A stretch of 64,000 nt of DNA, from positions 124,001 through 188,000 of the forward strand of contig SAXG01000071.1 in the NCBI GenBank assembly GCA_012932865.1. The letters are read 5' to 3'. Both the position numbers and the translations under genes were made by a program. Below the pieces are notes generated by a model. The model made no database searches and was not told where the DNA came from. It saw nothing but the letters and a program-made list of their open reading frames with translations. Origin of the DNA: Amylostereum areolatum (Eukaryota > Basidiomycota > Agaricomycetes > Russulales > Stereaceae). Of this stretch, positions 23,134-34,643 are shown piece after piece. The stretch's first letter is position 1. The number at the start of each line of letters is the position of its first letter.

Positions 23134-24152
23134 ATGAAGCTGATCGCCCTCGCCCTCGCCTCTGCGCTCCTCGCGCTCCCCGCCGTCCGCGCCGCCCTCA
23201 ACGCCTACGCCTTCGGCAGCGCCTTCATGCTCGGGAGCACCCTCACCACCTCCTCGCTCGACATCCGCTCCCTCACCACCACGTTCACCCCCGGACCCGC
23301 CCCGTCCACCCAGACCGGCGAACTCTACCTGTGGCCCGGACTCGCCAGTGATTTCCATCTCCCCTCTCCCGCGCATCTCGGACGGCCGCTGACACCGGCC
23401 GCGCGCGCGCGTTGTGCACAGCGGTCGACGACGCGTTCCTGTACGCCTCCCTCGAACAGATGGCCCCCTCCCTCGCGCAGTGCGACGCCTCGACCGGCGA
23501 ATGGTACGTGCCCCCCATCCCCCCCCCCCCTCCAACACCCCAATCCCCCCCCCTCCAACACCCCAATCCCCCCCCCTCCAACACCCCATCCTCCCTCCCT
23601 CTCTCCGTCTTGACCCCCGGATTCGTTCCCTCCTAGGTGCGTGACGGCGCAATACGTCGGCTCCGCGGGCCTCATCAGCGGCACCTACCTCCCGCTCACG
23701 GGCTCCGAACCCATCACCCTCACCGTCGAGCGGGACACGTCCGCCGCCACCGACCCGTGGACGACCACCGTGTCCATGGCCGGATCCGTCCTCTCCAAGG
23801 TAATGCACCCACGCCTTTCGACCCCGCCGACCGGCGCGGCTTCTTCGACTGACGCTCCACACGCGCGTTGCTTACTTGCTCATGGCTGTACTACTTACCA
23901 TGCCAGGTCACCACGCCCGGCGGCCGCGCCACCGCGTTCGGGCTCGCCAACGTCTGCTTCGACGCGTGCGCGCCCGCGCCCGCCGCGCAGACGTACCGCA
24001 ACACCACGCTCGTGCTCGGCTCGGCCCAGCCCGCGTTCGGCGGGGGCGCGACCGCGGACCTCGGGACGACGTTCGGGGGCGTGGCGAGCGCCGAGGGCGG
24101 GCTGGTGTGGACGATCGACGAGATCGTCGTGCCCGAGGGCGCGCGGGAGTAG
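23134..24152 (+). CDS. Small secreted protein, unknown function
   Basis: Signal peptide MKLIALALASALLALPAVRA, then a mature protein of roughly 220 residues over four exons: LNAYAFGSAFMLGSTLTTSS, GELYLWPGL, a TAVDDAF block with one Cys, a WCVTAQYVG block, VSMAGSVLSKVTTPGG and NVCFDACAPAP, ending WTIDEIVVPEGARE. Four cysteines could form disulfides. The GELYLWPGL...W...G pattern suggests a beta-sandwich of the kind common in basidiomycete secretomes, but I do not recognise a named family. The second intron contains cytosine-rich tandem repeats (about 23510-23600, unit CCCCCCCCTCCAACACCCCAAT). A strong TATA box suggests high, regulated expression. Confidence 0.8.
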
Positions 24153-24540
24153 GGCGCCGTGTGTCGGTCTGCTCTGCGTGGGGAACGCGCGCGCGCGCGT
24201 GCAGTGTGCATCTGCGCGCGCATGCGAATACAGATTGTTCTGCTGAAAATTGGCAGGGGGCGGCACCTGTGCTCTGAAGTTGGAGCGGTCCGTGCTTGCG
24301 ATCCTTCAAGCTTTAAATAAGCTTCAAGCTTCGTGGTGCAAGAAAATCTAAGTATCAATAAGCTGTGGATACATGTCATCGAGGCCCGAAAAACATGGTA
24401 CAAATGCGCGCGTGAGAGCCCCCCCCCCCCCTCCCCACTCGTCGTGCAAACCGACAAACCGCGAGGCAGGTTCGATACCCAGCAATGCCAATACCCCCTC
24501 ACGCGCCCTCCCAAACCCTATCGCAAGAAACTCGTCCGTC
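24153..24540. other. Spacer between convergent genes
   Basis: 388 bp, 3' flanks only. It contains a CTTCAAGCTT / AAGCTTCAAGCTT inverted cluster near 24305-24333 and a poly-C run at about 24420-24432. Confidence 0.5.
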
Positions 24541-26178
24541 TTACACGCCGACCGCAGGCGGGAGCGAGCCCCTGCCCAACCTCTCCTGAGCGCCGTCCTT
24601 CAACGCGTACGCAGGGAGGTAGCGTCCCGCCTCCCGCCCGTCCTCCGTCCCCGCGTACCCCGAGCCCGCCGAGCCCGCGTCGTCCTCCACCGCGCCCGCC
24701 TTCGCAGCCCCATGGCCCGCGCCGCGCGCCGTCGACCCGTGCGCGAGCCTCTTCTTCGCCTGCGCCGCGGGACACGCCGGCCCGAGCTTGCACATCAGCG
24801 CGCTGTCCTCGGTGACGTGCAGCGTGCGCACGTCCGGGAGCGCGGCGGCGTCGTGGCGCGGCGCGCACGCCTCGCACATCAGGCTCTTGTCCTCCGTCAC
24901 CTCGAGCGTGGCCAGATCCGGCAGCTCGCCGCTCGCGCGGACGTCGGGGGTCGCGCCCGCGCCCGCGGCGGGTGGTCCGGACTTGGGTTGGGCGGAGCAT
25001 CCGGAGGAGCAGCCGTTGAGTTGGTGGGCTTGGACGGGGCACATGGCTGCGGGGTCGTATATGACGGAGAGGGAGGAGATGTGCGGGAGGGGTTCGGAGG
25101 AGTGGACGCGGAGGGCGGGGTTGCGGAAGGTGTTGTACGTCGAGCCCAGCGAGGTGTATCTTTATACGCGGGGAGGAGGAGACAGGAGGCGTTAGCATCC
25201 GAGACATCGGGGAGAAGGGCGGTTGCGTACCCTTGGTCGTACAGATGACAATAGGGCACTTTGAGGTGGCGAAGGAACGCCCAGACGTCCGCGTACTCCC
25301 AGTTGATGATGGGGTGCACGCGATCGAACTTGGGCCAGTCCGGATCCGTGGGGGCGACGAACGCCAAAGTGGCTACACGACAACAAAAAAAGCGAACGCA
25401 GCGCGAAGGGGGGGGGGATCGGAATCTGCGACACACGGAACGCAGGACGGGGAACGCGCACCTCCGTGGGGATCCGTCCTGCGCGTGCCGATCAGGATCG
25501 CCTGGACGTGCGGGAACCTGTCCTTGTAAACGCTCAGAGCGCGTCGCATGCCCTCGCCGCCTTTGGTGGGCACATGGCGCGCGAGATCGTCTGCGCCGAC
25601 GGTCCCGCCCGAGCCTTCGCCGTGGCCGCTCGCCACGACCTCCTCCACGGGGAGCGATTTTGATCCGGAGGAGAGGCAGCGGAAGACGTCGAGCTGGTAC
25701 AGGCGCGCGGCCTCGTCGATGAAGGACTCGAGCGCGGGGAACGGGGACGGCACCGGGATGTAGAGCGTGGGGATCTTGCGAGACGTCGACGGGGCGCGCT
25801 TCGCGATCGCGGCAGCGTAGAGGTGGAGAAGAACGGTGCCTGCGTCCGGGATGCTGTGAGGATCGAAGGGGGCGGGAAGGAAGGTCCGGAGATAACTCAC
25901 AGTCCTTGCCGCCGTTGAAGCTCAGCGACACATTGTCCGTCCTGTACGCGAATGCACCGTCAGCGATAGCCCTGTCCTACGCTTTTCTGCGCACAGCGGG
26001 GCGTTGGAAGGGAGAATTCGACCATCCGTGCCCGGCCAGCTCGATAGGAAGACAGCACTAACCCGTATGTGTCCAAAGCCTTGTCTATGACTTCGAGAGC
26101 CTCTCTGACCGGCCGTGCGATGGGATCCTCGGACGCCGCGAGCGCATAGACTTGTTCGACGATGGCGGAGGGATCCAT
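24541..26178 (-). CDS. FAD synthetase (FMN adenylyltransferase), PAPS-reductase-like
   Basis: Adenylates FMN to FAD in the cytosol. ATG 26178 starts [20 protein letters not shown]. After two introns comes [16 protein letters not shown], the SGGKD-type ATP pyrophosphate loop of the PAPS reductase/FAD1 family. Next are [40 protein letters not shown] (the conserved GxRRTDP signature), [40 protein letters not shown] and FRNPALR. This is the complete FAD1 core. Unlike yeast FAD1 (about 300 residues), a long unconserved Ala/Gly-rich tail of about 150 residues follows to 24541; it contains two similar segments ([18 protein letters not shown] and [20 protein letters not shown]). An intron near 25380-25460 has a poly-C run on the coding strand. 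Confidence 0.93.
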
Positions 26179-26430
26179 GGCTGCAGAGACCGTAAGTAAG
26201 ATGGTGGTGGAACAAGAAAGAAAGAGAGAAAGGCGCAGAGCGGCAGATGACGACGACGCGACCGCCCGGCATCCGGGCGTCTGTTTGGATTGGGTGCCCA
26301 GGCGCTAACGGAAATGACTCTGCATCGAAAGTGATGGTCGAAGGAACTCGAACGCGGTTTTGGTTCCAATGGTATATATTATACGGGTCCTTGGTACAGT
26401 ACGATGATATGGCGGTGGGAAGAACACCGT

Positions 26431-27966
26431 CTATTTTGCCTCTGCGATGATGCTCCTTCGATTCGCATGCTCTTGCTTGAATCCCCCTGCGCTTGCCCCG
26501 CCCTCTTCCGCCTCCTCTAGCGGCACCCGCTCGTACTGTGCCTTCGAGACCGCCTGTGACTCGACGTGCTTCACCCACGTGTAATACAGCGAGCCGCCCA
26601 ATATGATGCCGATCGCCCACAGACGCCCGCTGTCGACCCCGACGTGAGCCATCCTCCTCCTTTTTCGCGACGCAGGGGAAGGAAAAGGCGACGCACGACG
26701 TGAGCAAGTCTCCGAACAGCCACATCCCAAGCGCCGACGCCGCGACGCCACGAATGGCGGACGAGATCATATGCGTTATCGGTGAAGTGACCTTGATCGA
26801 GAGCGTGCTGGCGATGGACATCAGGAAACCAATACCTCCCTGGGGCCGTGACCGGTCAGTTCGTCAAGCGCTCCCGAGCGGCTTGAACGCACCGTGATTA
26901 TGGACCCCCAGAAGAATGGGCCGACCACTGGATTGGACCTTGTCAAAATCGCCCATACGGCCGGGCCCTCGCCGACCAGAATAATGCATGGCGCTAGGAC
27001 AATGGCGCTGAACAGGTTGCTGTACCAGCTGAGGTTCAGTGCACTGCCGCCGACCACATCCAAAGAGCGTTTCATGACAACGGCATGCATGGCGGTCATC
27101 CCCGAACTGATGATCCCGAACGCGATTCCCAGGCCTGAAACTTGGGTGCCGTCCAGGAGGACGCCAACAAAAAAGCCGGCGGTGACCATGGCGCAGGAGT
27201 AGAGAATGCGCAGGCTCGGGCGCGTGTGTAGGAAGACGAAGGAGGTGAGGACGGTGAGAGGGAGGACGAGGCCCCGGGCGACCTGGTAGAAGGATGCGTC
27301 GACGTATTTGAGCGTGTAGTTGTTCGCACTGCGTGTCAGGATGAGCGAGAGCGACGCAGAGATGGTGGAAACGCGCGCACCTGAGACCGATCACGTTCAA
27401 CACGGTGAGCGGGGCGAGGCCTTGGACCACATGTCTGTCGAACTGCATGGGCACCTGCACGACGTTGAATATGTAGCAGATAAGGAAGAGGACGACAGCG
27501 ATCGAGAGCTGTGCGAACAGGAAGAAGAGCGGCGCGTTGGTGTCGTTCAAGACCCATTTATTCCTACAAAGCGCATTGTCAGACATTGTCACGTAGCACA
27601 GCTCGGACACGCGTACGCCATCACCATCTGCAGGACGGGTTCCTCAGCAAACTCCGCACCGTGGAGAGATAGCAGGACGTACCGCCAGTGCCGCGACAAG
27701 ATAGAACGTAACGGTGGCAGCCTGGGCGAGGCATGAGAGAGAGCAGGGGAGGAAGAGGAGGTCACACGCACGACATGAAGTCGGTTTGGGGGCAGGTTTT
27801 GCTGAGACATCCTGGACTTCCTCCTCCTCGAGAAAAGATCTGGAGTTCTAAAAGCCAGACGAGCTGGTTTTGGAGACGAAACGAAGGAGGGGGAAAGGAA
27901 AGAGGGCGAAGCGGTGGCCGTGGAGCCTGAGGACGTTCTGAGCACCGAATGGTTAGTAGGCAGCAT
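26431..27966 (-). CDS. GDP-fucose transporter-like nucleotide-sugar transporter (SLC35C type)
   Basis: Multi-pass Golgi membrane protein of the drug/metabolite transporter fold. The start at 27966 gives MLPTNHSVLRTSSGSTATAS and a basic cytosolic leader. Transmembrane segments follow: ATVTFYLVAALAMVMAYA-NKWVLN, PLFFLFAQLSIAVVLFLICY, the YTLKYVDASFYQVARGLVLP block, LRILYSCAMVTAGFFVGVLL, SGLGIAFGIISSGMTAMHAV, LSWYSNLFSAIVLAPCIILV, FFWGSIITGGIGFLMSIAST and TSPITHMISSAIRGVAASAL. The C-tail ends RRSIIAEAK. The xxFWGxxxxGGxxG...IKxTSPxTHxxS string is the signature part of GDP-fucose transporters SLC35C1. An exon of only 17 nt (MVMAYA) is needed. Presence of both GDP-fucose synthesis enzymes 6-8 kb away supports the substrate. 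GDP-mannose or triose-phosphate-type NSTs remain possible. Confidence 0.85.
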
Positions 27967-28178
27967 CTCCAAGCGACACCGGCGCTCGTTCCTTCTCGCA
28001 TCAGTCACGCATATCTCTTAAGCGCCCTAGATCCTCCCTTCTCATTGGCTCACAGCCGTCACAGACATCACGTGGAGCGTAACGCGTCGCGTCGCGTCCA
28101 TTAGCCTTGCCAGCCCCTCCGCCTGCGCTCACCCACTCCTTTCATCCCAACGACAGACCTCCAACCAAAAAGAAGATA
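27967..28178. promoter_or_regulatory. Short divergent promoter between transporter and mre11
   Basis: Only 212 bp separate the two start codons. It contains ATTGGCTCAC (inverted CCAAT) near 28044 and GC-rich CGTCGCGTCGCGTCC. No TATA box; a CCAAT/GC-type promoter is likely. Confidence 0.6.
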
Positions 28179-31136
28179 TGAGCGACGGGGAAGATGGACC
28201 ACCGCGTACTCTTCGTCAGGAATGTGAGTCAAAGCCGCCTCTGCACGCCCCGCAGGTCTGAACCCATCATCCACCCACAGTCCCGGAGGACACCATCCGG
28301 ATCATGCTCGCCACGGACAACCACATAGGATACCTCGAGCGCGACCCCATCCGTGGCCAAGACTCCATCAACACATTCAAAGAAATCCTCCAGCTGGCCG
28401 TAAAACACGACGTGCGCCGACCCCCCTCGTTCCTTTCTCTTCCCAGGCGATTCTCACCCGCTGGTTCGACCAGGTCGACTTCGTTCTTCTCGCTGGCGAC
28501 CTCTTCCACGAAAATCGTCCGTCGCGCGACTGCTTGTACCAAGTTATGGGACTGCTGCGACAGTACACGATGGGCGACAAGCCCGTCCAGATCGAACTCT
28601 TGAGCAACCCGAACGAGGGAAAGCCCGCGAGCTACGAGCAAGTTGACCCCTCTCCGCACCCTATATCGCTTCTTACGTCGTTTACAGGTTCCCCGCGATA
28701 AACTACGAGGACATGAACTTCAACGTGGGCATCCCCGTTTTCTCCATCCACGGCAACCACGACGATCCTCAAGGTGCCGGCCCAGTACGTCCACCCATAC
28801 CATCCTTCCGTCCCTCCCTCTCAAAATGCCACAGGAAGGCGCGTTATGTGCGCTCGACGTGCTCTCCGTCGCCGGCCTCGTCAACTACATCGGCAAACTC
28901 GACCTTCCTCTCACCGACGCGCCCACCGAGGGCATCTCCGTGCGCCCCGTGCTCCTCCGCAAAGGCAACACCCACCTCGGCATGTACGGCATCGGCAACG
29001 TCAAGGACGCGCGGATGCACTTCGAGCTCCGGAGCAACCGCGTCAAGATGTTCATGCCGAAGGACAAAGACAACTGGTTCAACCTGCTGCTCCTGCACCA
29101 GAATCGGTGCGCGCGTGCCCCCGTTCCTTGCTTGGCCCTATTCATTGCACTGACGTTTCGCCCTTGAAGGGTGAAGCACGGTCCTCAGGAATCGGTTCCC
29201 GAGGGCTTGTTCGACGACAGCGTCGACCTCGTCATATGGGGACACGAGCACGACTGCCGAATCATCCCCGAGCCCGTCGCAGGCAAGAAGTACTACATCT
29301 CCCAACCCGGCTCCTCCGTCGCCACCATCGCTCGCCGAAGGCGAGTCCCTCGAAAAGTGAGCATTACCTACCGCCTTCCTCCGCCCGTCCCCTTTGTTCG
29401 ACCCCCGAGCCTAGACACGTCGCGCTCCTGAAAATTCAAGGAAAGGAGTTCCAAATGGACCCCATACCCTTGCGCTCCGTCCGTCCGTTCGTGATGGACG
29501 AGGTCGTGTTGACCGAGGTCGCAGAGGAAGAAGGCTTCGACGTGACCGACCAGATGGAGGTTGCGAAATATCTCAAGCTACGGGTGAGCGCCCACAGTTC
29601 AGCGCGAATGGAGGACCTCACCGAAGCTCTCCACAGGTCAACGAGCTGATCGACAAGGCCCAGACGCAGTGGGATGAGCGCAACCAGCGCGTCATGGACG
29701 AGGGCGACGAGGAACTCCCGCGAATGCTGCCCCTCGTCCGACTCAAGGTCCGGTCCTCTCCCTCCCTCCCATCCGCACCTCTTCTCACCTCGCCCACCAG
29801 GTAGACACCACCGGCGTCTCCACCATGTCCAACCCGATCCGCTTCGGCCAAGAGTTCACCGGCAAAATCGCCAACCCGCGCGACGTGCTCGTGTTCCACC
29901 GTGCGAAGCAGGCCGCCGCGCGTCGCGTCGCGGCGGACGAGCCGGGCGAGGTCGAGATGGGCGAGGCGGAGGACGGGGGAGCGGACGGCGTGACGGCAGA
30001 CGGCGTGCGTGTGCACGCGCTCGTGCAGGAGTACCTGCGCGCGCAGGAGCTGCAACTGCTCGGCGAGGGCGGGCTGGCGGACGCGATCCAATTGTTCGTC
30101 GAGAAGGACGACATCCACGCTATCCAAACGTAAGAACCGGGCAGGCTTTGCCTACCACGTTGGTTTTTCTCCTTTGTCGGGCTGACACGTTCGCAGGCAT
30201 GTTTCGGATTACCTGAAGGCGCTTCTGAAGGGCGTGCAGGCCAACGGGGAGGTTCCGGAGGAGGAGCTGGACGATGTGGTGAGATCATCCTTCGCCCATC
30301 CTTTCTTCCTACTTATTGACGCCACTTCCCAGCTTGAGAAAGTGCGCGAAGAGCGTCAGCGGCGGTACAAAGAAGAGCAGAAGAACGGCAAGCCGGACAA
30401 GGAAAAGGAAAAGGAAAAGACGAAGGCGAAGGTAACCCTCGTTCGCTCACCGCCGCGCCTTCCCGCACTCACCCTCACTCCGTGCACCAGGGCAAGGGGA
30501 AAGCCCGCGCGGATGAGGACGACGATGACGACGAAGCATCCGACGCCTCCGTCGACTCGATGGCGATGAACGTGGACTTCCCCGCCGGATCCGACTTCGA
30601 TTCCGAACCTGCGCCCGCCCCCAAGAAGAAAGCCGCAACGACTCGAGGGAAGAAAGCGGCCGCCCCGGCCAAAAAAGCGACCGCGACTGGGAGAGGAAAG
30701 AAGAAAGCGGTGAGTGCACCGTCGTCCCCCCCAAATCGCGTTCGGCCCTGCTACATTGTCCAGGTTGAGAGCGACGAAGATGAAGACGAGGACGAGGAGG
30801 ATGAGGCGCCCAAACCCGTAAAACGCACCAGCCGTGCCGCCGTGCTCAGGTGAGAAACTCCCGTTCTACATGTGCTCTCCTCGGTCATTCCTAACCCCCC
30901 GCCCTCCAGCCAAACAACAACCAAAAAAGCACCGGCGAAGAAGGCGACCGCGACCAAGGCGAAGGCCGGACAGTCGACTCTCAGCTTCGCCCCCACAGGC
31001 AGGACGTCGACTCGTGCCGCGGCTGGGAAGGCCAAGGGGCGGATGGCGGCGGTGAGTGTGAGCCACACTGCTCGGTGGGGCTCCAACTGATGATAATGTG
31101 ATAATGCTCCCCCAGATCGACATCGACAGTGATTAG
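28179..31136 (+). CDS. mre11: MRE11 double-strand-break repair nuclease
   Basis: Mn-dependent nuclease of the MRE11-RAD50-NBS1 complex, nuclear; resects and tethers DNA ends and acts in meiosis and telomere upkeep. All phosphoesterase motifs are present: [17 protein letters not shown] (D-x-H), [20 protein letters not shown] (GD), [13 protein letters not shown] (GNHD with His), the capping helices [26 protein letters not shown] and [14 protein letters not shown] (GHxH). Then follow [11 protein letters not shown] and the DNA-binding region ending [26 protein letters not shown]. The C-tail is acidic ([25 protein letters not shown]) and basic ([20 protein letters not shown]), then [11 protein letters not shown] and IDIDSD-stop. 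About 14 exons. The length and domain order are those of fungal MRE11; no breaks were seen. Confidence 0.95.
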
Positions 31137-31932
31137 AGCTGGTGGTGTGCATATGAGTCGCATGTCCGTGGTGCTTAGGTGCTTTCCACATCTCTCATTG
31201 TAGCTTTTACTTCCCTGGCATGGCTCTTCGGGCTCACATCCCTTCGCACAATCTACATGTTCACAGCTGGATTTGGGGGAATTATGAGCTGGCCAGAGAG
31301 ACGTGGCGGATGCTTCGCAGAGTGTATGAGAGCTCGTTCGCTCATGATGTCAACTTGCCGAGAACCGCCGCAATCGAGATGTGCTCAAGCCGTGAGGAAT
31401 CCGCTCTAGGGTGACTCTGTGAGCAGAGGAGGCGGTGTAGCATCTGTCTGGAGATTACTTGCTGCTTCTGCGCCTTAGGAGATCTGCTGAGAGGCCTCCA
31501 GTACATGAAGGGAGTCCATCAAGAACAAAGGACCGTTGGTTGTTTGTGTTTCGAAAAAACGACCAAAATGACACGTCTCGGGGAGTGAGAGACTCGGCGG
31601 GAGGGGATGATTGGCAAGGACTGGTAGTAATAGTGATTGGGTTGGTACAAGCTGGTGCAAGACACAAGTGCAAGTAACGCCGACGATGCGCAGAATAACT
31701 GTCCCACGTGACGCATCCACTGAGTCTCCTCAGTTGCCCTCCCGAGTCCCTACCGTTCTTGACGGCGTATCGAGCATCGGGACCTCAGTATGAGGCTGAA
31801 CAGCAACAGTGGCTCAAACAATCTGAACCCATGCATCCCGCTCACTGCCCTGTTCTTCGATCCCAAACGCGCATTGATACTTAGCAGAGCCCAATGAATC
31901 ACTTTGACCCGGCGGAAAACAGGTTATAATTT
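31137..31932. other. Spacer between convergent mre11 and GH43 genes
   Basis: About 800 bp with only short unconserved ORFs on both strands. Nothing recognisable. Confidence 0.5.
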
Positions 31933-33629
31933 TCAAACGACAACGGGCCAACCCGAGGAGAAGTCGAGCAAGTTGATCCCGAGCTGTGAATACGTTAGCC
32001 TGCAGTCTATTCATGAGATGTTCAAGCCTACCAAGTGGTCGGTAGCGGTGTAATAGTCTACATAAAACATTAGCAGGAAGAACGCAAAGGAAAAGAAGTC
32101 GGTGAAACGCACGGTATACCAAAACGGTTCCATCGTTATCTGCGAGGAGGTCCTGACCACCAGGACCGGTGACCTATGAGGAAAAGGAATTAGGCCCCGT
32201 CGATACCTTGACCTGGGGGATGCGTACGTTGCCGTGTGTTCCAAGAACAAGCGTTCCTCCGCCATCAAGCAAAGCTACGCCGTCCTGATCGACGAACGGA
32301 CCCGTTGCACTGAAACAGCCAATGAGACGCGCACGCAAAAAAGGCATCCTAGCCAACGTTACCTAGACGAGCGCCCGACGCGAATATTATAAGTGCTGGA
32401 GAGACCTTGGCAGCATTTGTCCCAGCTCGAGAAGAGGTAGTAGAAATCCCCTTGTTTCCAGACGACCGACGCCTCGATGACCCCGGCATCTTCGGTCCGC
32501 TCTGCAAGGGAGGTCTCGGCCGTGCTGGCGAGCAACCCGGTGGAGGGGTTGAGACTGGAGGAAAAGCGCTTCGAAAAACTCCTATGGTTGGATATTTCGA
32601 TAAGTGCTCACGTCATACTGCAGGTCGGAGGGATATTAGTATTCGTAAGAGGGAAATAGAAGGTCCGAACTCACTCCTTGATTCCAGTCCAGAAGGATCC
32701 AAGGGACATGAGCCAGTTGCTTCCGTCTATTATGAAAAGTCAGCTGTGTTCATGAACGTAGAGCGTAGCTCGCACCGATCAGAAGGCTATAGAAAGCACA
32801 TATCGTCAATAAGTTTTAGTAAATCTATACGAGCGTCTCACTTACTTCGGGTCAATGGCCTACATACCCACTTGTAATCAGTGTTAGTTTTCCAAAAGCT
32901 GCGTGGATACTGACGTTGTAATCATTAGAACTAGACGAGGAAGTAACGAGGCCATGGTCGGTCCAAGACCCTGTAAAAAGTTATTAACGGTTCTCAGTGA
33001 TATAGGTAGGATATTGAACGTACCAGGAGCTCCAGTCGTCGAGGTGGCAAGGAATATCCCGGACTAGATGCAACTCAATCAGAGATAAGGAAGACGCTGT
33101 CGGTTGGAGAAGACAGACTGTTTGGGAGCCAAAAGTAGACGCCGCGTAGTAGAGCTGTACACGAAGACATAAAAATAAGTATACGAGTAGCCCGCGACCA
33201 GGTCATCACTCACATGGAATGTACCGTCCAGATATGTGCAGTCTGGGGCCCACAGGACACTGGTTTTCGGATCTCAGACCTACAGCTTCCACCAACAAAT
33301 CATGCTCCACGCACCCATTTGTCGTTCCCGTGAACTGATCAGTCGCAGACGGCGCCCCATTCGGCCATACCGTCCCCGTCAAAGTCCACGCTGTCCTGTC
33401 CGTGGATGTGCGGATCGGGATACCCTGGCCAGTCGCTGTGAACGCAGCCATGGTCAGCGATGATGTTACGCGCAGATTCTCCTAACGTACAAAATATGAA
33501 GTAGGTTCCGGCAGAGTCCTTGCAAATGGTCGGGTCGTGGACGGAAATGTTGCCCGTGACGATGCCAGGACCTGGCTGAGCGAAAGACATCGCGGCAAGC
33601 GCAAGGGTGGTGAGCAAGGGCGCGAACAT
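31933..33629 (-). CDS. Secreted GH43 endo-1,5-alpha-L-arabinanase
   Basis: Cuts the arabinan side chains of pectin. The start [20 protein letters not shown] is a signal peptide. Mature blocks: [20 protein letters not shown] (first catalytic Asp), [62 protein letters not shown] (second Asp), [35 protein letters not shown] (general-acid Glu) [60 protein letters not shown] and the family ending [19 protein letters not shown] at 31933. Roughly 320 residues and many small introns (more than 10, some exons about 20-40 nt), so my exon edges are least certain here. A five-bladed beta-propeller fold is expected. It has no CBM and no linker. Confidence 0.9.
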
Positions 33630-33698
33630 GAGGCTTCTGGGACGAAAGTCAAATATACCGACGAAGAGTGGGGAGAGCCATCCGTTCGCTCTCTTCGT

Positions 33699-33704
33699 TT
33701 TATA
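33699..33704 (-). promoter_or_regulatory. TATA box of the GH43 gene
   Basis: CGTATAAAACG on the - strand, 70 bp before the ATG. Confidence 0.6.
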
Positions 33705-34643
33705 CGCCGAGAACGACTCGTCGTGCGGGTCAAACCAGGCCAAACCAGGCCGATGCCAGTTGAACTTGACATTTCCATGGCAGAGAGCATGCAGGAGAAC
33801 CGCAGCAGCCGGAGGCAGTGGTCGTCATTTCGTCCAACTGATTCGGCCATGTGGCAACAGTGTCATGAGCAGATGTTTCACAAGCAGACAAGGTAACTGC
33901 AAACGCCGAGCTGTATTTGTGTTGACGCCATGTTCATATGGGGGCACAGGCTACCCAGAAGGAGGACATTCGTCGGGGGAATTCTGACTTTCAGTGTTCC
34001 GAGTGGGAAACCCACGTCGTTCCGCGAGCGTTGAGATGATGATGATGATGAACCTAAGATTTATATACCGCAACAAGCAAGCGAGTCTGAGTGAGCTACA
34101 GAACCTTCGAAGGGGCCCTCTCGCCCCCCCTCGCGCCGGGATATGAGGTGTCGGGTGGTGTATAGGAATGGTGGGGCACGACTGGGGGCACACTCCCCGG
34201 CAGCGGCGTGACGTCGCGGCAGTTGGGCGCTATTGGGCGCGGGAGGATTAGTCGCCGTCTTGTGAGGCATCGTCTAAGATGACCGGGTTCATCCTCGAGT
34301 CGAGGTTGGATGCGGGGTGGTCGTGGTCCAGGGTGACCGGTCTTCGTGAACGCGCCCGTTGAGATGACCTTGCACAATGCACACGACATATTGAGACCTC
34401 CGAGCGGACTTTCTCCAGGACCGCCCTGGACCGCCGGGCCAAGAGAGATGGCGAGATGATGGGATCTGTGCAAATGTCAATGCGGTGGTAGTTGACTCCC
34501 TTCTTCCCTCCCAAGCCTTGCCCAAGCCGGTCGATTTGTCGTCGTTCTGAAGCTTCAGCTTTAGATCCAGCCTGTTCAGACTCCAGATTTCGTAAACTCT
34601 GCCTTGTTCGTCCAAGAAGCTCCCACTTATCCATCCATCTTGA
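33705..34643. other. Divergent spacer GH43 / APH-type kinase
   Basis: About 0.9 kb with no conserved ORF. It contains an ATGATGATGATGATG run at 34034-34048 and pyrimidine-rich sequence before 34644. Confidence 0.5.

Noticed and set aside
23510..23600. CRISPR-like spaced repeat (CCCCCCCCTCCAACACCCCAAT)
   Set aside because: Short intronic tandem repeat in a eukaryotic gene; no spacers or cas genes.
22855..23862. 335-residue - strand ORF opposite the secreted protein
   Set aside because: Arg/Gly-rich antisense shadow; the + strand has a signal peptide, TATA box and spliced frame.
24463..24485. B-box-like GGTTCGATACC suggesting another tRNA
   Set aside because: No acceptor, D arm or anticodon arm can be folded upstream.
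24373..25248. 291-residue + strand ORF
   Set aside because: Antisense to FAD synthetase and low complexity.
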